DNA from: Thunnus maccoyii
Lineage: Eukaryota; Chordata; Actinopteri; Scombriformes; Scombridae
NCBI RefSeq assembly: GCF_910596095.1
Contig: NC_056533.1
Span: forward strand, 31,470,662-31,534,661
DNA length: 64,000 nt
Reading direction: 5' to 3'
A program made the position numbers and the translations under genes. Positions within the stretch are counted from its first letter, which is position 1, and each line of letters opens with the position of its first letter. The notes beneath the pieces are model-generated. The model searched no databases. It saw only the letters and a list, made by a program, of their open reading frames with translations, and was not told the DNA's origin. Shown in pieces: positions 1 to 14,702 of the stretch.

Positions 1-930
1 CCAATGCCTTAACCCCAACCAACCAACCAACCGACCAACCAACAGACCACCACATCACATCACCAGTCTGGATAAACAAGGTGGCAGCATGATGGTTGTG
101 AGATTTTTTATTTTTTGTTTTTCTTTTTTTTTTGCAGCGCAATTGTTTGGGGGTCACCTGTATAATAAAGCCCAAAGTTGTGGACTGTTACTAGTTAGTG
201 TAGAGCAGTTGATGACTTCCCGTTTAACACTGAAGATGTATTCCCAAGAGAGCGATGCCAAATGGAAGGTTTGGTGTAATAATCTACGACGGTGTTAAAG
301 ATGTCCCCCCCCGCCCCTACATGTCCAGTCTGAAGACCCCTGTGCTGCAAAAGCAACGTTTGATGTTTGGGCGACTCTGCTGAACCGCTCTCTTCCGCAA
401 CGTCAAGAGAGAGAGAAAGCGTCAACGCAAAGGGCGGATACGTGAACATTTCCCTACCATTTTTCTTTTCTTTTTCTTATTTTAATTTCGTGTCATGGAG
501 GACTGCCTTGAAACAATATCCTCAATATGTCACCTTGCCTATCCTCCTTACAGAGTGAATTTCATAGGTGTTTTTATTTTTTTATTTTGTATCTTGCTAA
601 TGTGAATTTTTTTAATGCATTTTTTTTTCCCATTCCAAATAGCCATGGTTTTATGGGGAAAGAGAGGGTAACAAAAAAAACAAAACAAAAAAAAAAAAAG
701 AAGCTCGACACCATGACTGCACTACATTTGTTGACCCCGGCTTTCCCTAACGAGACCCTGCCTTCTTAATACTGTACTTTAAACGTGCTTATTACTTTAA
801 TTGTAGCTGCCTCGTGTGCAAGGCCTTCCCTATAGGGTGCAGGGAATACACTTTTTTTGGGGGGTTTGTTTTTTGTTTTTTAATCCCCGCCCACTCCTTT
901 TTGTGCCATGACACCCTCCTCCTCCTCTCT

Positions 931-968
931 ACACACACACACACACACGCATGCACACACACACACTC
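931..968. repeat. CA microsatellite
   Basis: Interrupted run of CA dinucleotides (ACACAC with GC/AT breaks) inside the probable 3' UTR region. Confidence 0.85.
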
Positions 969-1627
969 ACATGCAAGTCCTAGATTAAAATCAGCTCCCA
1001 GCAGAGTGTTAGATTTGGCGTTTTGCGGACCTGCTCCTTCATCTTTAGAAATACAATGTTGTAGATGTTGCAAACTATCTCAATGAATCAGTATGTAAAC
1101 CTGCTTGTTGCGTGTATTTACACTGTATAGCTTTTTTTTTTGTTTGTTTGTTTTTTCTTACCCCTGGTTACTCATGTCACTTACTTCGGGGGTCTAAGTT
1201 ATTGTGTTATTGAAAGTACTTGAATATGAAAATCTACGGGACCTTTTCTGTTTTTTTTTTTTGTTTTGTTTTGTTTAGTTTTTTTTATTTTTCTCAGACG
1301 TTACCATGGTAATTCCACACATAGGATTTTAGGGGAACGGTGGGAAAACAGGCTATTTGAATGACAGGTATTCATTTCTTAGTGCCTCTTGACGGTGTTG
1401 GACAGGTTAAAGTCTGTCAGACTCACCTGCGGTGTCCCGTGTTCACTGGTGTAAATGACCGGATGAGACTTGAATCGTCATTTTTCCACCCGGACGAGAG
1501 ATGCAGTCAGATGTTGGTTTGGAGGTTAAAAAAAATCACTTTTTTTTTGTTTTTCCTTTTTTGTCTCTGTGAAACATTCATCTGTATCTTTATCTGGTGT
1601 CTGTGAAATCTTTTTTTTTTTTTTCAG

Positions 1628-1689
1628 ACGCCAAACCTGTGACATCTGCTGCCCTGCGATTCTCCCCGCAAAGCATCAGCGACACCTAA
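1628..1689 (+). CDS. Candidate last coding exon of the left-hand gene (weak)
   Basis: An uninterrupted T tract ending in TTTCAG at 1621-1627 is a very good 3' splice site. After two bases, an open frame reads 19 residues (AKPVTSAALRFSPQSISDT) and stops with TAA at 1687-1689. I do not recognise this C-terminus, and no upstream exon is visible to pair with it. T tracts followed by CAG are common in this region, so a chance match is quite possible. Confidence 0.2.
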
Positions 1690-3869
1690 GAAAAGTTGAA
1701 AAGTATTCCGTGCGTAGTGAGATGGATATCCAGACTATATAGCCTTCAATGTTTCCCCCCCCCTCTTGAATTCCCCGAGTGCCATTCCTGACTACTACTA
1801 CTACTAGCCCATGCCTTTTACCTGTGCCAGGAAAATATGAAGTTGAATGTCTTTTGATCATCGCATTCCACCTTGTGTCCTTGACGTCAAAAACTGTGTC
1901 CACTTGTCATTTTTGAAAAATCACAGAGCAAGATGGCTCGATTCAGTGTTGGAGAGCGTCGGGGGGGAAAAAAAAGTGTTTTTATGACTCGTTCCTGTTG
2001 GTTTCTTTTCTCTTTTTTTCTGTTATAACTCAAAAGAAACCTTTTTATCGACCAAGTTTTATAATTTCAGAGTCGGACGTGAGTTTATGTGACTGGTCAT
2101 CTTTGCAACATCTGCTTCTTCCTTAAAACTGTGGGTCGCCTTGCTCTTTAGCTCACGGCTGAAATGGTAGATATAATAGATATATTACTCTGATGTATTT
2201 ACTTTTTACTCTCTGGGCCTCGTACAGAGCAATATAAGAGTACTCTGTATGATTTGTATCTGCATGGCTTATCTGGAGACGACGGCGGTCTTCTCCGGTG
2301 AATTTTCTCTCCTGTAGGGCTCATATACTGTCGGGTCAGTGAGACGTTATGGCTTCCAGTCCTCATGTAAAATAAATTACAAAAAAAAAACAAAAAAAAA
2401 AAAAGAAAAGTCTTCATTTCTTCTCACAACACATTCCATTTCAGTTCCCACCATTTCTTAAAGCGTTCACTTGAGTCAGACTTTGCCTCTTTGTGTTGAT
2501 TGCGTTGGATTTACTCTGGTTGTGTGTAAGTCACGTTCCTGTGTGTCAAAGCTGTGTAAATCAAAGCAAAGGACAGTAAAAGTGTGAATGAATGGCTTAG
2601 GTCTTTATTTTTTTTTTGGGTTCTCTGGCACTTTTCCTTGTTGCTGTACTGTAGAATTGTCTTGGATTTACTGTATATTTTTTCTTTGAGGGAGAGGTTT
2701 AGGGTGACATTTACTGCAATATTGTGATGATTATTTGAAAATTGTAAATTGTACAGAGTTCACAGTTGTAGTCTTTGTTCTTTCTGTTGGGGTTCCAGAT
2801 AAAAGATGTATTCTTTGATTTTTTTTTTTTTTCCCTCTCAGACTGTGGAAAAATCAAATTGTACAGTTCAAAGAGTTTATCCTCCCCTCAACATTGTTTT
2901 TTTTTCTTTTTTTCCAGAGCTATGATTAAGAGAAAAACTGTAAATAAATATTATTGTGTTGAAATATGAATGTCACTTCAAAAATGTATTTGAATGAGTT
3001 AGTCAAGGGCTTCAATGAATGAAGGACCCAAGTTTCTTCTTTTTATGGTTCATATTTTTAATTTGCAGAAAGGTAAAGGTCCTTTTTATCTGAAAAGCGT
3101 TTTTTTTATTTTTTTTATTTTATTTTTATGTTTTTTTGTTTTTCCTCCTTGGATTCATATAATACAATGTGTCACACATGAACCTTATAAAATCACTTTT
3201 TATTCCCTCCACACCTAAAGGGAAACTCCAGTTTGCACCCTTTTTTATGTAAAATAAAAGATCTCTCCACCTTGTGGGAATGTCTTTTGTGAAATGATTT
3301 TTGTACGTTTTGCTTCTGATACCACAAATCATTTAATGGAAACGTTAAATGTACATAGACGATGATACCAGCTAGTTTATATAAATGTTGGGAGTAGATT
3401 TATAATATGAGATTCAAATACATGATAAGATTTTGTCCTTTTTGTTTCAGGTCAGGACTACATTCTGATGTCTTGGCACTTCTTAACATACCTTCACTGA
3501 TTCTCTGTTTCTAAAGTAACGGAAAAAATCTGGTTAGTGCCTAAATTGTGGAGAAGAGACTCTTTAAAAGTTTTTGTCTCATGTTTTTCTCCTCTGTCCA
3601 CATGCCTTGGCCTCTTCACAGGGAGTTGATATCATTTATTTCTCTCCTCTTTTTTTTTTTATTAGGATGTAAAACACATTACATCATGACAATAAACATG
3701 AACACAGACAGCAGGTGCTTCAATAAGTCTTTTAAAGAGGAACTTATGAAGAACTTGGTGTCAGAGGTCATCTGGCTAAGAATGAAACATTTCTTTCCAG
3801 AGTATGTTGTCCAGATGGCAGATTTACATTAGTTATAGTCGAGGATAAGATTGTGATTGGTATTTACGA

Positions 3870-4150
3870 CGGTAGCTCCCAACTTTTTTGGTTTGTGACC
3901 CTTTAAATCAAAGCAACGTCCACACATGACCCCTCCGTCACAAGCTGTATATTTATTAGTTGTGAGTAGAGTAATGTTCCTTCGTTGACTAGTATTTAGG
4001 AGGCATAAAGACGGGTTACTTTATAGTCTTACGATAAGAAAAAATAATTTGTGTAGTTAGGACATGTTTTTCTTTTTTCCCTATCTTTTTTCTTTATCAT
4101 CTCATGACCTCTTAGATGTATTTTGGGATCTTTGGGGGTTCCCCACATTG
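3870..4150. mobile_element. Probable miniature DNA element of the 'gaccc-ctt / ggaaccact' family
   Basis: It starts with a segment like GTAGCTCCCAACTTTTTTGG followed by GTGACCCTTTAA, and ends near a GGGGTTCCCC motif. This resembles a common fish repeat with ends of the CAGTGGTTCCCAACC type. Related copies lie near 41028 and 47880. The ends are degraded. Confidence 0.4.
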
Positions 4151-4399
4151 AAAACAGACGATTTAGTAAGTAAAATTAAATATTAATATCAAAATTAACA
4201 GTTGTACAATTCTCTAAAGGTTAAACATGTGATGTTCCATGTTAGATGTGATGAGTTCACAGATGTGCAATATAAGATTATAGATTTTATGTCAGTATAT
4301 AATGTGTAATATCCATGAGGGGGATAGAGTCTGTGTCTGTGGGGGTCCTGGGCCAGTTGATGAGACCAGCTGCAGAAGACGACGTGAGGTTTTTGGTCT

Positions 4400-4679
4400 T
4401 GATACACCTCCCAAGTCTGTAAATGTGGCAGATATCCACTTGATCTGACAGACTGCTGACGTTTCATAAGCTTCAGATAAACTTTTAAATGCGTTTTTGC
4501 ACAAAATGATCCACTGCGGACCCACTGTGGATTTTGGCCCCCATCACTTACATTGAAAGCACATTTTATGGGGATCATTTAATAGCCAGTATGAACAGGA
4601 GGAATGATTACAGCGAGTGTTCACATGGACACCCAACTGTTTTAAGACAGACTTGAAGAATTGTGAACCTCTCCTTTAA
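4400..4679 (-). repeat. Half copy of the long inverted-repeat family
   Basis: From about GTCTGTAAATGTGGCAGATA through TAATAGCCAGTATGAACAGG to the end CCTTTAA, it matches the right arm of the fuller copies at 12069 and 26614. The left arm is absent or unrecognisable. Its outer end (TTAAAGGAGAGGTTCACA on the minus strand) agrees with the outer left end of the 12069 copy, which defines the family terminus. Confidence 0.75.
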
Positions 4680-5029
4680 GATCACAGATTAAGTTTACAA
4701 TCAGTCATTCTGAGGTTGTATATTTTCTGTTGCACAAGGATGCAGGTGAGCAACTGATACAGCAACATATTTTATTTTTAAAGCAATGTTCCACCTTTGA
4801 TAGAATCTTGGCTTTATATGTTTTCTGGCAAAAAAGCCGTCCAAATATTTTGGACTTTCTTTAGCAGATGACAGGTTGAGCCATTTTCAACCCATGAAAT
4901 GCCGATTTTTTTATAAACTTGGTGTCAGTGTCAATATTAACACCAGCATTGATGTGTTTAATCACAGTACAGTCATATAATTTGGTTTACAGCTAAAAAA
5001 AACCCAAACATGTTTAAGTGTGCAGTATA

Positions 5030-5115
5030 TCTTTAATAGCCACTATGGACAGAAGGAATGATTACAGACAGGAAAACTTCTCTCAGTGTTCATATGAGCA
5101 CTTGACTGGAAAAAC
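5030..5115 (-). repeat. Terminal fragment of the long inverted-repeat family
   Basis: The segment with TTTAATAGCCACTATGGACA, GGAATGATTACAG and GTTCATATGAGCACTTGACT is a diverged copy of the outer arm seen at 4580-4650 and 12580-12655. Confidence 0.6.
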
Positions 5116-5554
5116 TCTGAAACTATTGCATTTTTTCTCGATTGCTAAGACACATTTCTTGAAATGATGCTCCATTTCCCAAAAATCTAAACACAAATGC
5201 ATAACTACACACTCATCTTCATGTCAAAACCATGTAATCTTACATCTAAACCAAACTTTGCCTTCAGACATCACACAAAAGCCATCAAATACACACAAAC
5301 ACTACAAAATAGCCATTACACACATCAATTCAAAACACTACTGTAAAAATCTGTTACTGCTATTAATTATAATGCTTATGGTTTTCCCCCTCAGAACAAC
5401 CTCTTTACATGATAAACACAATATAAAGACACAACACATGTATACATTTTTAAAAAAATGTAATTCCTTCAATGTACTGTAGTAAAATAAACTGACATTG
5501 AGTAAAAAAAAAAGTAAATGTACTGTAAAAATATGCAAAAATAGAGAATAATAA

Positions 5555-5720
5555 TAAACTTTATTTATATAGCACCTTTCATAACATAAAATGCAGCTCA
5601 AAGTGCTTTACGAAAAAGGTGTTTAAAACAAACAAAAAGCAGATATTTAAAAATAGGAAACATTTAAAGCAAAATACAATAAACAATAAACTAAGAAGGT
5701 AAAAAAAGGTAAAATCATCA
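5555..5720 (-). mobile_element. LINE-type 3' tail (antisense)
   Basis: The motif ACTTTATTTATATAGCACCT followed by CAGCTCAAAGTGCTTTACG is the reverse complement of a frequent 3' end of fish non-LTR retrotransposons (the AAAGTGCTATATAAATAAAGT type). Only the tail is present and no reverse transcriptase is seen. Confidence 0.55.
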
Positions 5721-6164
5721 GGAGATAAGAAAGATAATGCAGGTAGTAGAATGAAGAATACAGTGAAATAATTTCCATGTATTTACTAATATAAACCAAT
5801 GGGAAAAAAAACAGTTTGTACATAAAGAAAGAAATCAGATTTATTCTGCCGCAGGTCTTTATGGACCCATTGTTCCAAAACAAGTGAACTGACCTGGGGT
5901 CCTGTTATCTATCCTGAAGTTCTGATTGGTGTGTGAACAATTTTAACTCTCAGTATTTCCACCTGGGGATTTGTGTGTTAATTAGTTTCCAGCTGTGATA
6001 ACTTGAGTTAATGATATTAAATGTCAGTGCTTTCTAAACGAGCACATGAGTGAAAACAGGGGAATAGTGTTTATAATTTTGGGGGGGAAATTACCTGCAG
6101 TTCTCACCTCCCGCCGCTAGTGGGCGCTGTGGTTCGGCGCGCTGTGACGGCGCAGACTGTGAAC

Positions 6165-6202
6165 TATAAACTTCCTGTATGAACCTCCGGTGCTTCTCTT
6201 CC
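6165..6202 (+). promoter_or_regulatory. rps17: rps17 core promoter: TATA box and TOP start
   Basis: TATAAA at 6165-6170 lies 28 bases before a C at 6193 that opens an unbroken 10-base pyrimidine tract (6193-6202). A cytidine start followed by pyrimidines is the 5' terminal oligopyrimidine (TOP) signature of vertebrate ribosomal protein mRNAs, and it places them under mTOR/LARP1 translational control. CTTCCT just after the TATA box is an ETS-type site, and GC-rich sequence sits at 6107-6155. The implied 5' UTR is about 26 nt, typical of the class. The start site is inferred from sequence alone. Confidence 0.75.
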
Positions 6203-6218
6203 ACCGGTCCGATTCAAC

Positions 6219-11175
<4,957 letters not shown>

Positions 11176-11197
11176 AATCATGTGTAATATTCCTCTT

Positions 11198-11203
11198 AAT
11201 AAA
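11198..11203 (+). terminator. rps17: rps17 poly(A) signal
   Basis: AATAAA lies 23 bases after the stop codon, giving the very short 3' UTR usual for ribosomal protein genes. Confidence 0.85.
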
Positions 11204-11662
11204 GAGATCTAATTATTAACTATGATTCCTCTTCTTTTTTTACCCATTAAGTGATGACCAATGATCAGTCTGTCTTAAATATAAACAGGAAAATTAAAGT
11301 TTTTTTCAAAGCCATATAGAAAACAGCTGAGTATTAAACTGATGGAAGCTGATATGAATTCACCATCTTGCTCTGATGCACGTAGGAAGGTCAAATTTTA
11401 TGTTGATGATGCAGGTATCAGTTTAATAAGTAGATATTCCTTTATACTAAAACTCTGTTACAGTTCATCCTCAATATGTTCAATTGGATGTCGGGATTGT
11501 AGTCGGCAGGTGAAACCATTACGTCCCCACCACCCAGTTATAGCCGAGGCTCCGTCAGCTCATGTTTATGACACTAAACACATAACAGTGATGGTCGGAT
11601 CAGTACAGGCTGGATGGTTGGAACAGTCAATAGGCTGCTAAAAGACTATAGTCATGGAGGAT

Positions 11663-11974
11663 GGGCGGCAACTAACAACTTTTCATATTTTCATTGATCT
11701 GACTTATTTTCTTGATTAATCAACTAGTCATTTGGTCTATAAAAGGTTTAAATGGTGAAAAATGTCAAAGCCCAAGGTGATTCCCTCAAAAGTCTTGTCC
11801 TGGCCAACAGTCCACAACCCAAAGATATTCAGTTTACCATCATAGAAGACTAAAGAAACCAAAAACTCACCTTTAAGAAGCTGGAATCAGAATTTGGACT
11901 TTTTCTTAAAAAAGGACTCAAAATTAATCAAAAATTTTGATAACCAATTGTTTTGTCTAATAGTTGTTGCTCTA
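11663..11974 (+). mobile_element. hAT-type 'CTGCAACTAACGATT' repeat, copy 2
   Basis: Near full length. It starts GGCGGCAACTAACAACTTTT, passes through TTGATTAATCAACTAGTCAT, TGGTGAAAAATGTCAAAGCC, AAAGATATTCAGTTTACCAT and AAGAAGCTGGAATCAGAATT, and ends TAATAGTTGTTGCTCTAA. Related copies in this window lie at 8735, 18061, 26015 and 31187. Confidence 0.85.
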
Positions 11975-12068
11975 ATGGATTCAAATAACCACCCAAACCT
12001 GGTTAGTTGTGTCAAACTCATGATTAAATATAAAAAACACAAGGCATGCTTTCCCAAAAGCTAAAGGG

Positions 12069-12668
12069 TTAAAGGACGGTTCACAACTTCAAGTCTTTCT
12101 TAAAACAACAGTCAGGTGTCCATATGATCTTTGAAATGTTTTTCTTGCTGTAATCATTCCTCCTGTTCATACTGGCTATTAGAAGATCTTTTCATAATGT
12201 AAGTGATGGAGGACAAAATCCACAAGCCCCCTTCAGTGCAAAAATGTATTTAAAAGTTTATCTGAAGCTCATATGAAGCTTCAATCGTCCAAATGAGTCA
12301 AATCAAATAGACGTTTTTCAACGTTAGTCTTTTTAGTGCCAAAGTCCCTCTTTTTGTTACTATACTTCCACAGCAGCTCAACAGGGGGAAACAGAGCATT
12401 TGATGCTAAAAAGACTGTAAATATGTCAGATATCCACTTGATATGACGTAAGTCAGACTGCTGAAGCCTCATATAAGCTTCACATAAACTTTTAAATGCA
12501 TTTTTGCACAAAATGACTGTGTGGACACTGTGGATTTTAGCCTCCATCACTTACATTGAAAGAACATTTGAATGGGATCTTTTAATAGCCAGTGTGAAGA
12601 GGAGGAATGATTAGTGAGGAAAACCCCTTTCAATGTTCATATGGACACCTGACTTTTAAGACAAGACC
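12069..12668. repeat. Long imperfect palindrome (fold-back miniature element), copy B
   Basis: About 600 bp whose two halves are reverse complements. The left arm carries GTCAGGTGTCCATATGA, AATCATTCCTCCTGTTCATA and GCAAAAATGTATTTAAAAGT; the right arm returns ACTTTTAAATGCATTTTTGC, GGAGGAATGATT and CATATGGACACCTGAC. Arms are about 240 bp around a core near 12345-12410. The outer end is TTAAAGGACGGTTCACAA. It has no coding capacity. It could be a fold-back or miniature transposon; the superfamily is not established. Confidence 0.85.
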
Positions 12669-13224
12669 TGATATGCTCGTCAGTTTACCGGTCACAGTAT
12701 TGTACTGTATACAAGTTGTACTCTTCATCTCTGGAGGAGCTTTGTTGAATCTGTGAAATTAACTTTACATCACTTGAGTCATCTCAGCTCTAAATTTAAT
12801 CACCAAGGCTGGAATTTGAGACGTGGCCATTTATCAGACAGGGAAGCTCTACCACAGATCAATTTGTTTGTATTATGGTAAATGTAGGATTCAGAGTTTT
12901 ATGCACTTGACACATAAGCAGAGAATACTCACATGCAACTACAAATGTTATGTGTTCAGACTTGACAAAGCTCATTTAGAGCCAAAAATATAAATATATA
13001 CACGCCAAGCTGTGCATTTCTCCTAATGATTACAACCCTTTCAGTGTATGTGACAGATGCTGATATGTAAAATCATTTTCCCATCTGTGTAAAAGAGGGA
13101 AATATTTTTACATACGATTCCCAATTGACACTATAAAACTCAAATATTTCAGTGATGCAACTAAACAAACTCAACTGAAGAGAGTCCAAACAGTAACATA
13201 TTCAATAAGAGTCCAAACATGGCA

Positions 13225-14591
13225 GATAATGCTTAAACACCTTTATTGTGCCCAATCTGAACATACTCCACAACTGTAAGTAGCAGCAAACTTGGCAGAC
13301 CACAATGAGGTAGACTTTCAAAACTCTAAAAAGCAGCTGGGCTAAAGGGACAACAAGCTCAGCATGACAAACCTAATGGATAAAGAAAAGACATCTTGTC
13401 TTTGGCACACAGCTTATATGCATTTATGTCCAACTGGAACAGGAAGGCAAAATGGGCTAAGAAAGCGTGGAATCAATTTACTGGGGTCTACTCAAGCTCT
13501 GGATAGATTATTTTATCAGCAAAGTGGAAGTTCTTACATTCAACAGGAAACAAGCAGCTGTTCTAACATAGGCGTGTCCCCCTGCTGATGTACAAAAGTG
13601 ATTAAAAACCACTGCCACCTCTCCAAAGTGCAAATTAAAAAAGTGCAAAAATCAAACTATGTACAATCAAAACATGAATGTTCACTCTACTCTCATCTCA
13701 ACAACATCCATCAGTTGATTGAAAAATGATGGATAACCAGTTGAAGCAGTATCCAGCACTATTTGTTACACACATTTAATGTAACTGGACCAACAAAGTC
13801 AGTTAAAGTAGTACTTCCAACATTTTGTGCCCATTTAAGTTGAAATTTGGGAGGGCAAATTAAAAAAGAAAAATAGCCACAGAAAAATGTATGAGGAAAA
13901 AAGGAAAAAAAGTAAAAGGGGGATTTTTCCCATAAACAGCCACCTGGTAGAATTCTGTTCAAAATTTTCATGTCATGACTTAAAACCGTTTGTGTACAAA
14001 TTAGTAAAAAACTGCGTAAAAATGTCTGAAATGCGACTGGTTAAATGAAGCCCAACATTCAACTCCCAAAAGTAAGAAACACCAGTTGGCTTGCACAGGA
14101 AAAACAGATGCCAACTGGGGGTTAGGGGAGGAGGGGGAAAAAAAAAAATAAAAGTTTAAAGGCACTGTATGGCATTTGCCAATGAACGGCAATGAGACTC
14201 GCGTGATTGCTCTTCACTATGCAACACATGTAAACAAAAAAGAAAACAAAAAAAAAAAAAAAGAAAAAATGGCATTTTCATCCACTTCTTAACCTTAGGC
14301 TGACTCCCATCACTCTGTCTGGCCACAAGTCTGGGAAAATGCATAAGTGTGAAGGGTCCCTTGTCTCTCCCAACAAGGTCACTGTGCATAGTGCCACTGT
14401 GAACAACAGCAAAAATGTAGCAAGTGCAAAAGTGAACATTTTCTACAGTGATATCCCCAGTGCCTGGTGGAGTGCCATGGTGCCCTCGTGCTGAGGGACG
14501 TCTGGCACGCGTGCTCTCCATGGCGGGCAGCCTAGCCCCGTAGAGAGGGGCTCTTCCTCTGGCCCTTCAGTGTGTTTTGGATCCACCTGCT
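13225..14591 (-). other. cpeb1: cpeb1 3' UTR
   Basis: The stretch follows the cpeb1 stop on the minus strand and ends at the poly(A) signal AATAAA (plus 13242-13247). It contains several minus-strand U-rich motifs matching cytoplasmic polyadenylation elements, UUUUUAAU or UUUUUUAAU, at plus 13601-13608, 13634-13642 and 13859-13867. An alternative hexamer ATTAAA is at plus 13775-13780, 79 nt downstream of the last motif. The extent is inferred from the signals, with no transcript evidence. Confidence 0.65.
13242..13247 (-). terminator. cpeb1: cpeb1 poly(A) signal
   Basis: AATAAA on the minus strand (TTTATT on plus), about 1.35 kb after the stop codon. It is the only canonical hexamer before the spacer. 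Confidence 0.6.
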
Positions 14592-14702
14592 CTAGCTAGA
14601 ATCCCTGTTCTTCTGGTTGCGCATGAGGGGCCGGTGGTTGCTCAAGATGTCCATGGAGTGCTGCCAGTGCCAGCAAGAGCGGCAGTAGTACTTGAAGCAG
14701 GC
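14592..14702 (-). CDS. cpeb1: cpeb1 coding exon 12 (zinc domain, C-terminus)
   Basis: Residues 543-578: [18 protein letters not shown], then [13 protein letters not shown] and the stop TAG (plus 14592-14594). It ends exactly like vertebrate CPEB1. Confidence 0.96.
   Translation of the reverse strand, partial: ACFKYYCRSCWHWQHSMDILSNHRPLMRNQKNRDSS

Larger units (their letters stand above)
1..2970 (+). other. Probable 3' end (mostly 3' UTR) of an unidentified plus-strand gene
   Basis: No ORF here resembles a known protein. The stretch is rich in T runs and has AATAAA-type poly(A) signals in plus orientation, for example around 2368 and at 2943-2948, with another at 3253-3258 just beyond. The texture is that of a long fish 3' UTR, with short T-rich tracts, a CA microsatellite and no clear dispersed repeat family. 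A strong acceptor-like site at 1610-1627 is followed by a short ORF (listed separately). The gene itself would lie left of the window. Direction and nature are inferred from the signals only; it could equally be plain intergenic DNA. Confidence 0.35.
3000..6150. other. Spacer upstream of rps17, repeat-rich, no gene seen
   Basis: No supportable exon on either strand. It contains a relic of the 'not-quite-palindromic' repeat family (4400-4679), a shorter terminal fragment of it (5030-5115), a LINE-type 3' tail in antisense (5555-5720) and a probable miniature element beginning near 3870. ORFs of up to 127 codons on the minus strand at 4195-4578 fall inside the repeat and are chance frames. Confidence 0.6.
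11206..13220. other. Convergent spacer between rps17 and cpeb1
   Basis: About 2 kb between the two 3' ends. Apart from a hAT repeat (11663-11974) and a full copy of the long inverted repeat (12069-12668), nothing is recognised in it. The plus-strand ORF at 11342-11641 has no family resemblance. Confidence 0.65.

Noticed and set aside
814-1086. Histidine/threonine-rich ORF at the CA microsatellite
   Set aside because: The composition comes from the CA repeat; no coding signature.
1628-1740. Zinc-finger-like reading CDICCP...HQRH in the third frame after the 1627 acceptor
   Set aside because: Cysteine and histidine spacing does not fit a C2H2 finger, and no second finger follows.
4195-4578. 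127-codon minus-strand ORF as a gene
   Set aside because: It runs through a relic of the long inverted-repeat family and shows no protein features.
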